The notes under the pieces are model-generated. The model worked only from the letters and a program-made list of their open reading frames with translations, was not told the DNA's origin and did no database searches. 64,000 nucleotides of DNA from Alisma plantago-aquatica (lineage: Eukaryota > Streptophyta > Magnoliopsida > Alismatales > Alismataceae): the NCBI GenBank assembly GCA_963693085.1, contig OY856409.1, forward strand, positions 1,167,187,749 to 1,167,251,748. The letters run 5' to 3'. Shown here one piece after another: positions 44,802 to 58,279 of the stretch. Each line of letters begins with the position of its first letter. The stretch's first letter is position 1. A program made the translations under genes and the position numbers.

Positions 44802-45788
44802 AACTTGTACCAAGTACAGACTAGTTGTTATTAGTTGACTATATGTCATTGTTGGTAGTTTGACTGGTATGTCACTACAGTTTACTCGTACTGACTGAGG
44901 GGAAGAGATCTTAGGATACCGGCACTCCTAGATCTTATATGGAACTTAATAGCACTTCGTAGTGGTCAGTTGGACTTTGAGTGGTACGACTCAAACTCCC
45001 CAGGATATAATAATAAAAGATATAATACCAGCCGTGTAGTATGATTGCTAGGGTTTAATATGTATCACATTGGTTGATTAACCCTTGTCTTGTCTTTATA
45101 CTACATAGTTCTTACATGATGCAGACTTATGAAAATTGTGTAATTCTACTTGATGCTACAACTTATTTGCTTAACTGTTTAATATGCTTAAACTGTTCAA
45201 TCTGTTTATATTGCTTATTCAATACCCTAATTGCTCAATGTATTTACTATTAATTAATATGTTATGATCAATATATGTTGGAGAGAGTTATATCTCTCAC
45301 TAGGACTAGGTCTCACCCGTGGGTCACCACATTTTTTAGGTAGTCGCGGGCAACGAGGTCGAGGTCCCGCTGTGGAAGAGAACCAATCTGGTGATCAATA
45401 GATTCAGAAGGTTGGTTAGTTGTAGATGTTAGTAGTAGAGTCCTAGTGTCATCCATGTACTCTCAGGTCTGGGTATGGGATGTATTTTATAGATGATATA
45501 CTTGTATCGACACGAGATTTTGGTAGTATGCCAATGTTTGTAAATATATTGCATGTACATGTGAAATATATTTTGTATGCAAGATGTGACTGAGGTCCTT
45601 GGACCCATATCTAAATACTTGTTATAGTATATGAGAATGGAATGATGGACTTTTTGTAAATGTTCTAGAATTTATTTACATTGTTCAAATTGGTTTTAAT
45701 TATCCCACATTTTTTACTATGTGATTAATTAGTAGTTGATCGTGTTTTGTATTTTGAGTAATCTCATTTAGCGTTATGAGGTGTCACA

Positions 45789-48630
45789 TGATCGATTGGT
45801 TAAGTTATGTGAGTGTGAAACTCGACCGATTGGTCTCTCTAGAAAATCCATCACTAGATCGGTCGAGTTTCCAACTTGACCGATAAACAGCCCGTGACAA
45901 ATTTTCTAAATTGATATTTGAGTGATCAAACATTGGAATTAAGTATCCCTAATTTTTTCTCATCTTAGTTATAAGTCATATCATCAATAAAAGTGATTAC
46001 AAAAATCATCTAAGGTCATTTGAAGTGATTTCTCAAAATGCACACTTGCATTGCTTTTGACTTGAACTTGGATAAGCTAGGGCTTGTGTAATTTGATCCT
46101 TTTCATGTACCTAACTTGAACTTTCATGGAATAGTATAATGACACTTCATGTACGTCCATAGAAAGGGTTTCACAAAACCAGTTGGCATTCTAGAGAGAC
46201 AAAGAAAATTGTTTGGAGGCTCTATGTGAAGACATGCTTGTCTAGAGATGTTTTTTATGAACACTCCATGCACACTAAAATGAATGGTTGGGGTGGAGGG
46301 TTTGGATCCCTCTGCCTTACTTCAACTCGGATTTCACTTATACATATCACATATGTGGTTTCCCAAAATGGCCATTTTGGGTCATGTAAACCATGACCAT
46401 TTGAGAAATGATGTGAGTTTTGCATACTTATAATTCACTAAGGTTTTACTTTCAGTTTTAGCCTCAAAATTGTACAACATACTAACCTACAAGAAGAAAT
46501 GTCTCATCACAATAAAATTTAGGATCAAATCATAAGAGATACCTTATGTAATAATTATTGGATTGATTAGTTAATCTAATAACTAAGAAATTAGCATGAA
46601 AATGAATAATTTATTTTTTAATTAAACTAATTTCAATAACGAATGATAGATCTAAAGTTAAATTATGAAATTATCAAAAGAAGTAATTCAAATGTTTCAT
46701 CTCCCAATACCCAAGCTTATCTCTCTTTCTCTCTCTTCACTCAAATTTTGCATGAAAGTTTTGTATGGATCAATCTAGACATCCACATTATTTTAAACCA
46801 AGGATTCATTTAAAGATAAATATTGCTCATGTTACACATTTTTGATGTATTATAGACCACACATATGTCACCCTATGAATGGATCATATGCAGTAGTATC
46901 AAACCCAAAACATAAGATCATTGATGTTATTAGTTAATCTCACTATGATATTGGTTAACCCTACATAATATTGTGTGTTGATAACACATACAATTAGGAT
47001 AAGAAATAATATCATACATAACTAAAGCTGAAATGCTTAAATTAAGAAACAAATAAAGAAAGAAGAGGGTGTCAGGGCTACTCTCCACATCATCGCAGTT
47101 GAACTACTCTATACTCATGATTATACTGTCAAAATATAAAGGAAGAAGTATAAGATATATAAAAAGTAACAATGAGATAAGGAATATCTGTGGTTAGAAA
47201 AACCACCCTCTGATTGGCTGCTCCAATATCCACCACTAGAGCCTTCTCATCCCCTAAAAACACAGAATTCCATGAGCTAACCAAAATAAGCTCCTGTAAG
47301 TCTTCCCTAATGATCTCCATTGAATTCATGCATTATTCATCTGCAAGATCTTCCCTCCGCGTCTATTTCTCTTCAGAACCTCTATAGTCTTGTTTGTCCA
47401 AAATATCCACAACTTTTAGTTCCCACATTTACTTTTTGTTTCAAAGTTGCTTACTTCTCTATCTTGATGAAGAAGTTTGGTCAAAACTTGGCAAAGGAAT
47501 CCAAGAATTTCATTCCTCACTATCTTTACACCAAAGGGCTTATACCTCAGCTTTGTTACCCACTCCTCCACCACAAAATACCATCCCATAATACTCACAT
47601 ACAATCAACTTTATTTGTGGTTTGAATATCCATGTGCTGGTAAATGAGGAATATGTGGAATCCTTCTATAAGATCTCAAATAAATCCTTAAGGAGTTTGA
47701 TGCACAAGAAACCATGTGTAATCATCAATGAGCAAGATGTAGTTTCACTTCACAAGACCAAGAGATGACATCCTCAATGCATGACACTAAGATTCACATC
47801 TCACCCCTTCTCAAATAATGGGACAATGGGTTACTGTATAAAAAGAAGAATCTGGCTCTAAAGAATCACAAAGTCACATCCATTTGGAATGATTCATCTC
47901 AAAGGGTGTTGGATGATTCATATTATGATCTAGGTGAAATCTGATAACAAGGAACTAGAAGATGAAGGTGACATCTGGGGCCACTTGGAGGTCTATCGGT
48001 GGGACATAATTTTAAAGCATCCATTCATTATGACCCATGACTAAATGTCAAAGAAAAAAAAGGATCTTACATGCAAAGGTGATGATTAGGAAGGTCTATG
48101 TTACAAGGTACACTAACATTACCACAATTCAAGCATTATATATATGTAATAGTATTGGTCACTACTTTATGACATTGGAATTAGAGAAGTTGATTGTGAA
48201 TATACAAAAGACATGCAATTAACTTAATTTGAAATTCTTTAGCACTATTGCAAATATTAGGCTATAGGGTGAAGTAGCCATACACTTTAGACTTTTTTAT
48301 ATTCATGTTTAAAAACTAGCAATGTGATGTCCCCAGATTTTGAAAACCTTAACCAAATGTTTGACATCCAAATTGAGACTATTTCCATGTCTATCACTCT
48401 AATGGATGTTAAGTTTTGAAGTTGGTCAAGGTTCCTTTCTCGATTGAATATATAAGAATCTTGTATAAAAGAGTTCGGAAATAGATATTTTGCTTCTTGT
48501 AAAGACTCAAACTCACTTTCCAAGGCTCTAGTAGAGTTTTAGGAATGATGATTGGCCCTATAGACCTCCATTGGCCTTAACTTTGCACTTTGACTTACTC
48601 ACATGCAAGTAAGGATCATCTTTCCGACTA
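45789..48630. other. Flank right of G2: no recognisable gene
   Basis: AT-rich sequence. 45820-45890 holds GATCGGTCGAG and CTTGACCGAT words like the copia inverted-repeat units. 47050-47630 has slightly higher GC and open frames of 60-100 codons on both strands, but I see no known domain. No LTR ends, PBS or tRNA were found. It may be old transposon debris. Confidence 0.5.
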
Positions 48631-48671
48631 GTCACCCATCCTAGTACTACTGTGGGCTAAAGCATGTTTAA
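48631..48671 (-). other. 5S rRNA-derived fragment
   Basis: The minus strand ends AGTAGTACTAGGATGGGTGA followed by C, identical to the internal part of plant 5S rRNA. It is preceded by TTAAACATGCTTTAGCCCAC, a decayed form of the box-C side sequence (TTAAGCGTGCTTGGGC). About 41 bp are recognisable; further 5S sequence is too altered. It abuts an LTR end at 48672. It is not a functional gene. Origin could be a Cassandra-type TRIM LTR or a 5S pseudogene. Confidence 0.6.
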
Positions 48672-50160
48672 TGTAATGACCTCACTTTTCAGTGTCCCCC
48701 AATTAAGGAAGGACCTTAAACTCGAGAGCCATTACCTAAATTCCCAAGATCCAAATTTAGCAAATAATTTTTGTTATTTCAAAAATATTGTTTATAAATG
48801 TATAATGATGCTCCTTTAAGGAATTACATGAACTTTCAACATGAGATCTATAGAATATGAGAAGAAGTGTTATCTTCAATGTATTTCATCCAGTTCACAA
48901 TGTCTTGTGATATCTTCATATTTGGTAGTTACCTAAAATGACGACAAATCAAAATGCATTCGGCATATTTCCATACTGAGTATGTGGTACAAACAAAATA
49001 TGTGTGTATAGGTGTAACAACATAACAACCATATTAGCAATTATTAATAATTAATCAACCATGCATTTTCTATTATAACTTCCCAACCCATATTTTTTCA
49101 ATCTCTGGGGCATACCAACTTGTTGGGGGTAATCTCAATGGCGTACCAACTCACTGGGGGTAAATTCAATAGCATACCCACTTGTTGGGAGTAATCTCAA
49201 TACCATACCCACTCACTAGGGGTAGTCTCTATAATGACTTGTTTACACACATTCAACCCTTCATAGACAACATCTTTGGCTTGAGCAAGTTATGTTCATA
49301 TAAGATGATACACATAGGATCTTGTAGTTTGCAGGAAGTAAATAAACAACCAAGTAGTTCAATTGCAATCCATTCGAGAAACTTCAAAAAATATTAGAAG
49401 TCAATAAGAGTGACTATTCATAATCGTAACTATGTACATTATTTCCATGCAGAAACCATGCAACATATACTTCAAGCATATATCCAAACATACAAGAATT
49501 CAACATAATCAATCAACATTATCGAAATCTATGTATATCCTAAAGTGTCACCAATCATATTCAAGACATATTAATCTAACATATATCCTAAACTAGAGTT
49601 TAGGGTTGTCTTGGGTTTGGATAAGGAATAAGGGTACCAAACCCTAATCCCATCATATCACGCTTCATATAGGGTCATAAATCCTATTTAGATTTAGGTG
49701 AAATCCTAGTTATAACGTTAACTATTTTATATCATTAAGAACAACTATGTTAGATTATGCAACTCCAGATCATCATGACAAAGCAGAGTACGTTCTAATC
49801 CCTAATTATCATATTTATGACTCCTTAACCTTGTCTAAAATGTATCAAGGACTTGGGTTCTCATCATATTCAATAATATCAGTTTATATGGCAAAATAAA
49901 TGTGTAAATGTATTCAACAGATTAATCATTAACTCTAGGGTTTGTATGCATTAAACACTTCTTAATCATGTATTAACACTACTTTTGAAATATGAAGCAA
50001 AATAAAATTGTGGAACTATTTTATTTAAATTCTACTTGTACTTTCAATCAATTTGTATAGTTTAACTATATTTGGGTAATCCTAGCAACTTATATGATTT
50101 TCATAAAATATACATTATTAAAAGTGAAATACCTTGAGAATGGGTGATGTGGCATCCTCT
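48672..50160 (-). repeat. Probable solo or partial LTR (minus strand)
   Basis: The left end TGTAATGACC...CCCCCAATTAAGG is the reverse complement of a sequence like the G4 LTR end (TTAATTGGGGG...GGGTCATTACA), so an LTR of a related family ends here. No primer-binding site follows on its 3' side, hence solo or 3' LTR. The other end is not resolved; 50160 is approximate. It contains a 31-bp repeat. Confidence 0.45.
49109..49232. repeat. 31-bp tandem repeat, four units
   Basis: Four units of the form GCATACCAACTTGTTGGGGG plus TAATCTCAAT, with TTGTTGG and TCACTGG versions alternating. Confidence 0.85.
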
Positions 50161-50534
50161 TATTGGGCCATGCCATCCACACTCATTATCAAGCTGAATG
50201 AGAGGGGTGTATCCCATTCCTTGGTTCGAACTTGAGCTGACCAGTCCAGGCCCAATCTAGTTCCCATCTTTACACCCCTTCACCCTTTTCCTCGCATCAG
50301 GGCTCTTCGTGTGACTCGCGGCACTGTGCCATGTCAATGTTTGGTGTTCATCCTCAGTGGTCGAGTCTACCAACCACTAGCATTGCCCTCCATCTCCACC
50401 GATGTATTCTGGTATCACCACACCATGGACCACCATCGCCAACCCCTCTATCGTCATTGCCCTCTATAATCCCAGGTTGTCATGAAATGTTGGGTCTTGC
50501 ATCGTCAATGTCCTAATCTCCAGAGGAACCTTTG
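50161..50534. other. GC-richer segment before G4
   Basis: Short, less AT-rich than its surroundings, no recognisable domain. It ends CTTTG directly before the first G4 LTR, which would be the left target duplication. The partner is not in the window. Confidence 0.4.
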
Positions 50535-53500
50535 TGTTACAACCCCAAATTTTGGATTCATTTGATGAGAAATGTAATCTCTCATATTAAAGAAATTGGA
50601 ACAAATAAGGATATAATTTGTTTTGAATAAATGGATTTCGTTTACAATGGCCTTGTTGGTTGTTTTGTGGGCTTGATTGGCTATTGGGCCCAATAACAAG
50701 GAAATTCAATTAATAAATGAATAATTGAGAATTTGAGAAAAGAAAGATGTGGAAACCTCTAGAAGGCAAAAGTATGCAATCCAAAGTTGGATTTCATGCC
50801 TCTTGGGTTCCTTGGGTCCCAAGGAATCTAAAGGAGCAAAGAAAATGCAATAAGAAAAGAAAAGATCAATTAAGTATTTCTTTATTAAGAACAATGGTAA
50901 AATGTGGAAAATAAGTGGAAAGAAGTATAATTGAGTTATCCTTGGTGGAATTTCGTATCTCAATGATTCCTAACATTAAAAGGAATTTCAATAAGGAAAA
51001 TAAAAAGAGAGATAAAGAGAAATCCTCAAAAAGAGATATTTTATTAAAGAAATGAATAGGAAGAAAGAGAAAATGCAAACAAAGGATAAATAAGTTTTAA
51101 AAAAATAGGTAAAAGGCTATTTCACAAGATGGGATTCCGAACCATTAAGGTTCCTTGAGGTTCAAGGAATTCAAAATAATAACTTAATGGCAAAGAAAGA
51201 GGAAATACCAAATTAAATTGTCTTAATTTAAATGATAACTTGCATATAAAGAAAAGCATCTCATATATTTAATTTTTAGTCTCAAATTTGGTACATACGA
51301 GGATTAAGTCATCATAGAATTTCCTCTAAAATTTTGGATTAAAAGAATAAACGGTTTGAGAGATATGAATTTTACAAGTTTCCTATAGTGTAAAGGGTAA
51401 CATTAAATGTAACAATTGATGTTCTAATACGAGGCTTGCTAGCCGTTGGATCCAGATCCAACTGTGGCTGCTCTTCAAGCCAGATTAGGAAAACAGGAGC
51501 AATATAATGGGAAATCAATTCGGTATATTGCTTTCCCTGATCCACTGGGACTCTTGGAGGGTGGATAATCATCCTTGGGAGATCAAAACAGTTTGGATAA
51601 ACCCTTGGTTGTCCCTGTTTTGTGTGGTTTTGATAATTTCCCCAATGGAGTCGGACTCCATGGGAACTGGCCTACCATTGGTCTATATAAGAGGGGATGA
51701 TTCCCCTTTTAGTGAGGATATAGACTCCCCCCCCACGAGGTCTGCGACGTCCATGCAATTGTCCCTGCCAATAGGTTGACCCCAGGCCTGGTGATTCGAC
51801 TGTTTCCTTCTGCTCAATCGATGCCCTGTTCGGGCGAGACGGCCACGCACAAGTGGTATTCTGGACCACCAGAGGCATACGTGGGGATTTAGATGACTTT
51901 AGACCTACTTGGAGGAGAGAGATGGGACTCTTGGGTGCCTTCTCGGAGGACTTGGGAGGAGAGGGTGGGCCAACAGACAGAGTGGAGCAGCCTCTGCGGC
52001 CTCCGCTATTTTGCCGCAAGAATAGGGGAGTTACCCCCCTTGTCATCCACCCGTTAGGGACTAGTATCGGTTGAGTTGAGTGAACCAGCAAGTCCGGTGG
52101 GTGGTAGTGGTGGTGGCGTTCGTGCCTTCACCCAGAAGAGTGCGACCCTGGCGGCCATAGTCAACTGGTGAGTTGACTGGCCTGGATCCTGCCCCGGCGC
52201 ATAGGCGTCGCAAGGTTGAAGACGGAAGGGGGTGAGTTTTTACCATTTTACTCCAATCGGGTAGCTAGGAGTTGGAGCCGGTCGAGGACAAGAGAGGAAT
52301 CCGTCACCCCAGCCTTTGTTGCCAAACAAGCAGACCAGGCGAGTACGTGGCAGCCTGTGATTGGCCGAAAAGGTAACTAATTTGCTAATTCATAGTAAAT
52401 AATTGGTAGGTCAAATAAGGACATGTTATACATGAAAGTTAATCATAAAAATGTGAAGAAGCCAATAAAAATATAATTGGAACCTGATATTGCTTGCAAT
52501 TTAAAAAGTACACAAAGTTATAATTAATAACTCTTTTGGGTTAATTTGGTTTGGAACCCTAATTCTGAGAAATACTAACCTATTAAGAATAAAAGGGAGA
52601 GTTAATTTTGAAAAAGGTAGTTTCATGCTTGTTTTAGGGTTTATGCACATAATTATGTTTCGAAACCCTAATTTGAGAAAATATGGGTTTTAATGGACTA
52701 AATCTGAAAATATAATTATAGAATTGAGTTTTCATGATTAATACCCTCAAGTTGGTGATTAAATTTTTCTAATGGATAAATGAGGAATTAATAGTAAATG
52801 GAATACAATTATGAATTAAATCCTGATAAAGTATGAGTTGTCAATTCAAAGGAAACTAAAGGTGGTAATTGAGTCTAATGATCTTGAAGTAACTTAAAAG
52901 AGATAAAGATGGTAGTTTTAGTATAAAAGAGAAATAATGGACTTTAACTGTGCCTATGATGTTGAAACTAGGGTTTGTGAAATAAGAGGGCATTAAATGT
53001 GATAAAAGCATTATGGAGGCTAAAACCCTAATAAAACCCTAAAGTGGCCTAGAAAGCTTAAGGTGGAATCCAAGTCTAGCTATAGAATGTTTTGGATAAA
53101 ATATAACACTTGGATGTCATGCATTAATTTTAGGATATTGTTGATTGCTTGTTGCTTGTTCTTTATCATTATTTCTTGGACAGCAAGTTACTCTGGATTA
53201 GGTATTTGGTTAATTATGAATAACTGCTTTAGTTTCCCAAAGGATTCCCAGATGTTTAATCGCATTGAATGCAACTAAATAGTTTGGATGTTCATATTGC
53301 AATTATAAAGTCACTATGATTATCATAATTTAATATGAATGTGTATTCCTGCAACTACATGCCACCCTGATGGATGATGCCAAGAGGGTCAGGCCCAGGA
53401 GGGTATACCAATGGGCACCATAAGAGGTGACCCACATACACCAAGCTTGGGATTGAGAAGGTGGTCTATGTTGCATGACTAATGGGCACCATAAGTGGTG

Positions 53501-54022
53501 ACTCACAGGCACCAATCTCGGGATTGAGAAGGTGGCCTTAAGTCAATGGCAAAAGAGAAACCCTAAAGGGGGGAATTCTAGGGTTATGGCAAAAGCGGTG
53601 GGGAATGACACATGGAAAATGTAAATTTACTTGCTAAATATCTTGATTGTGATATTTAAATTGTTAGACTTAATTGTGGGATTTTGGTTGCCTCCACATA
53701 CCAGCAATATGTTGACCGACGTTTTGTTTGTCGGCGTTTTAGGTGTAACCCTGAAAGCACAAATAGTAAAGTGACACATCGTTAAATTAAGATATAAAGT
53801 GCAAGGAGGATTAGATAGAGTAATCCAAGTTGTGGATAGATAGATTTCCAAAGTTTTTAAAGGTATGCAAAGTTTTAATTTTCTACCAGATTTCAGTTTA
53901 GTTAGTAGAATTTCATAATTATTATTGATTATTTGTCGAACCTTTGATCTTGTTAATTGAATAATGGTCTTGACCTTCGGGTCTCCCTTAATTGGGGGTT
54001 ACCGGGAGGCAGGGTCATTACA
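50535..54022 (+). repeat. G4 LTR 1 (3488 bp)
   Basis: TGTTACAACCCC...GGTCATTACA. TATA at 51684. A GC-rich block lies at 51720-52330. A 56-bp unit (AATGGGCACCATAAG...GAGAAGGTGG) occurs twice at about 53414-53534. AT-rich elsewhere. No gene assigned. Confidence 0.92.
51684..51690 (+). promoter_or_regulatory. TATA box of G4 LTR 1
   Basis: GGTCTATATAAGAGGGG is a strong plant TATA context, conserved in LTR 2 at 59440-59447. The GC-rich block begins just downstream and would be at the start of the transcript. Confidence 0.65.
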
Positions 54023-54024
54023 AT

Positions 54025-54036
54025 TGGTATCAGAGC
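54025..54036 (+). other. G4 primer-binding site, first unit
   Basis: TGGTATCAGAGC 2 nt after LTR 1. Confidence 0.92.
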
Positions 54037-57000
54037 ATAGGTTCCTCACTTAATCTTTAATAATTATTAAATTTTACAAATTCCATAGAACCGAGGGAGT
54101 TATTAGAGGATTGTCCAAAAGATTGAGGTGCCTAGAAAAGGATCACGTCTGGGGGCTGGCAATATTTTCCTCCGCACCGCTAGTCAGAACACGAGGACTC
54201 CCGGATTGTGTGACTGCCTGGCCGATGTCTTAGGATATGACTCGAAATAAGAAACCTTTAGGACTCTCTCATCTTGTTCATCCCTTCTCAACTAAAATTG
54301 TATTAAGGACCTTAAGGATTAGGGTTTCCTCTCTTCTCCTCACCCTCTTGAGGTATGGGTAAGGTTAATAAGGTCTAAGGAATCCTCCACCAAATTAATG
54401 AAAAGCATGTAAATAAGATGTCATGGACATAAGCTTAATAGATTAAGCGCAAACTAAAGAATAGATACATGCTTAGGTCGTATGACACGAATTGTCATTG
54501 CCCTCAGGAGAGACATGAGGATAGACCTCCATATCAGGGGGATGAGTAGAGAGACTTAGTCTTAAAAGTAGAGACCTAGCTCATCCTTTGATGATGATGT
54601 TAATCCTAACCCTAAGTGAAGGTTAGAGAGAGAGATGACATGATGAGTTAGAAGTCATGGTAGACTAGGTGTTTGGATGGACATGCCTTTAGATTGCCAT
54701 ACGAGCCATGAGAGGTTGGATAACCTAGCACCTTTGGCAACCCAACCCTGGAAAGGGTAGTGCATGTTCGAGCGAAGGATAGCTCCTTCATGGAGGGGGT
54801 TAGATAAGAACCTATAGAAACCTTATGGGTTGTTGCAAGTAGGGTATAGCTTGCACCCAGAGTGCTTCAGTAGTATGAGCAGTAAGTTAAAACTGAGGCC
54901 AGAAGGACAAGATGGATGGATTATGAGATAAGCATAAGGGGCTATGGATAAGCATGAGCAAACATAAGCTTGAGTATAGGCCTCACCCATGTAGAGGTAT
55001 GCCTATGAGCTTGATCCTTCATGGAGAGAGGACCTCTAGTAGTATGGTTGGATGTGGAGTTAGCTCTAGAGAGAGAAAGAAGGACCCCAACAAGGAGGTT
55101 AGAAGCCTAATACCCCGAGATGTGAGGAACAGTGGGGAGTTGAGGATGATGCTTCTGGTACCTATGTGCCTATGGTATAAGTGGTTACCTGCTGAGATGA
55201 GATAAAGAGTGCCTTGGACCCTGAGGAGGTTTAAGTAACCAATTGTGAGGCTTTATACCTATTTGGTTGTCCTTGAGAAGGACTTAACTCTGAGGTGTTG
55301 CTCATATAAAAGGTTCATGGGAGTACATTACATACCTTGGACATGCTTGATTTGTGGTTAAGAGTTTGAGCATGCGGTTGGACACCCAAAGGTGAACCTA
55401 GGGTTCCTAGACCTAAGAGGGGAAGTAGTGTACCTAGTGCTCATGATGAGATTTGGGAATCGAGCATGGAACCCTTCATGATTAGAGGAAAGGAAAACCC
55501 TTAAGTTTAAGGTATGCTTGATGAACCCCTAAGGTGGTGACATGAGAAGGTTGTTCTTGACCCAAAGTTGAGGAATGAGAACAAGTATGACCTGGCATGG
55601 TTTAATAGGTGGTCTGCTTGTGCCTTAGTAGATGTTGGGTTAGGCATGCTCATGTGAACGTAAACCCTAAGGACGGTTGTGACCTTATTGTCAAGAGTTG
55701 TAGTTTCCTCCCATCCTGGGAGAGGGACCCTTTGGTAGGGTGTATACCAGTTTTTTTGGTTTTGGGGTAACCTAAAGAGGTTTCATAGGATCTTGAGAAG
55801 CTAAGTGAAATTACATGGTATGAGGATGAACATGTAGACCCATAGATAACCATCTCTAAGTGCATGTGGATGTGTTACCATGAAGGTAATCGGTATGGGG
55901 CTTGACCAAGGTAGGTAGGTTGCCATGACCCCTATGAAGGGATGAAAGTCAACCCATGAATGCAGGGAGAGATGATGAAGGCTTGGGTAAGGTTCTAAGT
56001 TGGACATGTACTATAATAGAATCCTAAGTCTATCCTAGGGTCGGGTGGGGATAAGACCGATGGAAGTAGGAGTTGCCTAATTCCCTAGTTTCACATGACC
56101 ATAGGGTTGGGAGGTAACAGCTATCATTGTCTGAGGGCCATAGGTTAGGAGATTGATCACCTTCATCAACTCATAGGATCCAAAGGGCAGATGAGTAGGG
56201 CACTCTCTGGATGCATAAGGTAAGAGGGATGACCCCAAAAGTTCCGGCACCCTATAGACCTAGAGGAGATGACCAAGGATTGTGGGTAAACCCCAGTCGG
56301 TTCGAGACTAGTTTTCCATGGAAGTGATTTTGATATCATGATGTTTGTGATGTAGAGACATAAGTTGCACGTTCTAACTTAGATTTGAAGGTGTACTGGC
56401 AAGGTGGGATGTATCATCTCTACTCTTAGAACAAGAAGAACTCTATATTTGGATGGCCGCCAAATGCTTATTTCTTCTTGTTATGGGAGGGAGAGATGGG
56501 ACAGTACGCATGCCATACACCAATGATAAAAGATGATGCGAGTTGGAATGTTTCTATGAGGTATGAGGATAGAGATGATAACATCCCTTGGTGGAGTGAA
56601 TGATACATGGATGGTTTGCAAACAATAAAAGGAATAAGGTAGTCATCTTATAAGGATGCTTTTATCATGAGCTATGAGTCATACAAGGTTGAATCCAAGA
56701 GGATGGGCTCAGAGTTTTCTCGATGAAGATAGAGCTGAGATGAGATAATAAGTGGAATACATGGAGGTGCATGTCTTCAACACTACCTAGTACCTAAGGA
56801 TGTGAAGTGGTAATGGATGCTCTAGTTGAGATGCAGTTGCCTAGTTTGACTAGAGGCTAGAAGAGGTTGTTAGACTAACCCTAAGTTTAGAAAGGAGGAA
56901 AGTTTGTCTAACACACAGATGTAACAATAATGATTGATCAAGTTAGTGGTTGTTTGGTTAGTCAGCCCAGTGTATTGATATAATCAAAGGATGGTGATAG

Positions 57001-58279
57001 AACCTCAGATACACCTCTTTGGATAGGAAGGTAATAAAACCCCAATGAGAGTGATTCAGGGTTTCTGAGGAATCGATCTTGAGGAATCATGACCTACAGA
57101 AAATCATGATTTTATGATCACCATACACCATGGTACTACTGAGATAATGAGTGGTAGCAGTACTATGGATGTTGGAGATGAGGCTACATGTGGTATGTTG
57201 CATGCAAGCCAAGAGGTAAAGGACGAACACCAGTAACCCAGTGTATCGATATAGAGGATAAAAGAGTCCCTGAGAGGGAATGGGAGTTCATCACTATGGA
57301 TGATGTGGAAAATCTCCCCTTGACCAAGGAAGGTCAATGTGGGTTATGGTAGATCACCTTACCTAGATGACAGGAAAAAGAAAGAGTATTGTCAAGGGAC
57401 AGATCGGGTTGAACTACTTATAAGAGAGAGAGAAATGGTTCAACTACACCATGATGTGAGTTCAAAAGTTCTTGAGCATGATTAGAAGGTTTACTTCCAT
57501 GCGGTGGAAGTAGGTACATGAAGAACTCATTTTTAGTACTGCTTATCACCCCTAACTAATGGTTAGTATGATCCAGACTAGAGGGTCTAATGAGAGAAAG
57601 TGTGCTTGTTCAGGGTGATACAAAGAGACAGTTCTTAAGATGTGATGTTAACCACCATAACCTTTATAGGGATGATAGGGAGGTTGTGTCAGTCACCACT
57701 TCATTAAGATGATGTTGGTGAAGGAGGCCTCGTGAAGGCCAGAGAAGAACCATAGTGTGTGCAGATGAAGTCGCTTGATCGTGAAATGGCTGAGAGATAG
57801 AGCCCAAGGGTGATATGAGTCATGAACTGATGCAAAGCATATTGGCATGTAGTTCACTGTGGGAGAATATAATGTGAAAATCCGACCCCTCTGAACTACA
57901 GCTGAAAACTTTGAGTCCCCGATATATGGGTCCATTTCAGATGGATTGGTGGAGAAGGTTGTGTTTAGCCTTACCCCTCAAGATAACATGATGTATAAGG
58001 TGTTACATGAGTCTAATCTAGAGCACTATGTGAGGTACCCAAGCCATGTGTTGAGCCTTGAACCTATTCAGCTTTTGAGAGGCAGAAATGTCCTGAGTCA
58101 CCTATGAGGGTATGATATACCAAGGTAAGAAAGAACTCAGATGGAAGAATATGAGATGATGAAGGTTCTTGGGAAGCACCATGGAAAGGGTGAAGCCACA
58201 TGGGAGCCATGATGGACATATGAAAGGCTTATCCTGTTTGTTTGCTTGCTTGATGGAATTTTGAGGGCAAAATTCCTAT

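Larger units (their letters stand above)
21104..45788 (+). mobile_element. G2: old Ty3/gypsy chromovirus, with N3 and a LINE nested inside
   Basis: The 5' LTR fragment (21104-22514), PBS, gag fragment (22629-22930), pol from protease to chromodomain (37989-41298), PPT and 3' LTR (41335-45788) are in one orientation. N3 occupies 22931-37988 and a LINE 43617-44801. About 1.06 kb of gag-protease, judged against G1, is missing at the N3 site. The first 1.85 kb of the 5' LTR is absent. The LTRs differ by about 6% in a sampled 220-bp stretch, so G2 is older than G1. The right-hand flank starts TGATC; its left-hand duplicate is outside the window or lost. Confidence 0.9.
41335..45788 (+). repeat. 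G2 3' LTR, interrupted by a LINE
   Basis: TGTAAGGCCCCTGG...GTGTCACA. Without the LINE and one duplication copy it is 3257 bp. The half from 43182 matches the 5' LTR fragment. The half 41335-43181 has no partner in this window. No gene besides the LINE. Confidence 0.9.

Noticed and set aside
47320..47625. 101-codon plus-strand frame and overlapping minus-strand frames near 47.1-47.6 kb
   Set aside because: Frames overlap on both strands with no motif and no neighbouring gene structure. I could not support a gene, though an old transposon fragment is possible.
48601..48671. Functional 5S rRNA gene
   Set aside because: Only about 41 bp are recognisable, and box C-side bases are mutated. There is no full 120-bp transcript region or terminator.
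51672..52091. 139-codon minus-strand open frame in G4 LTR 1
   Set aside because: Antisense frame in GC-rich DNA. The LTR 2 equivalent is shorter and diverged, with no recognisable domain, so I treat it as chance openness caused by composition.
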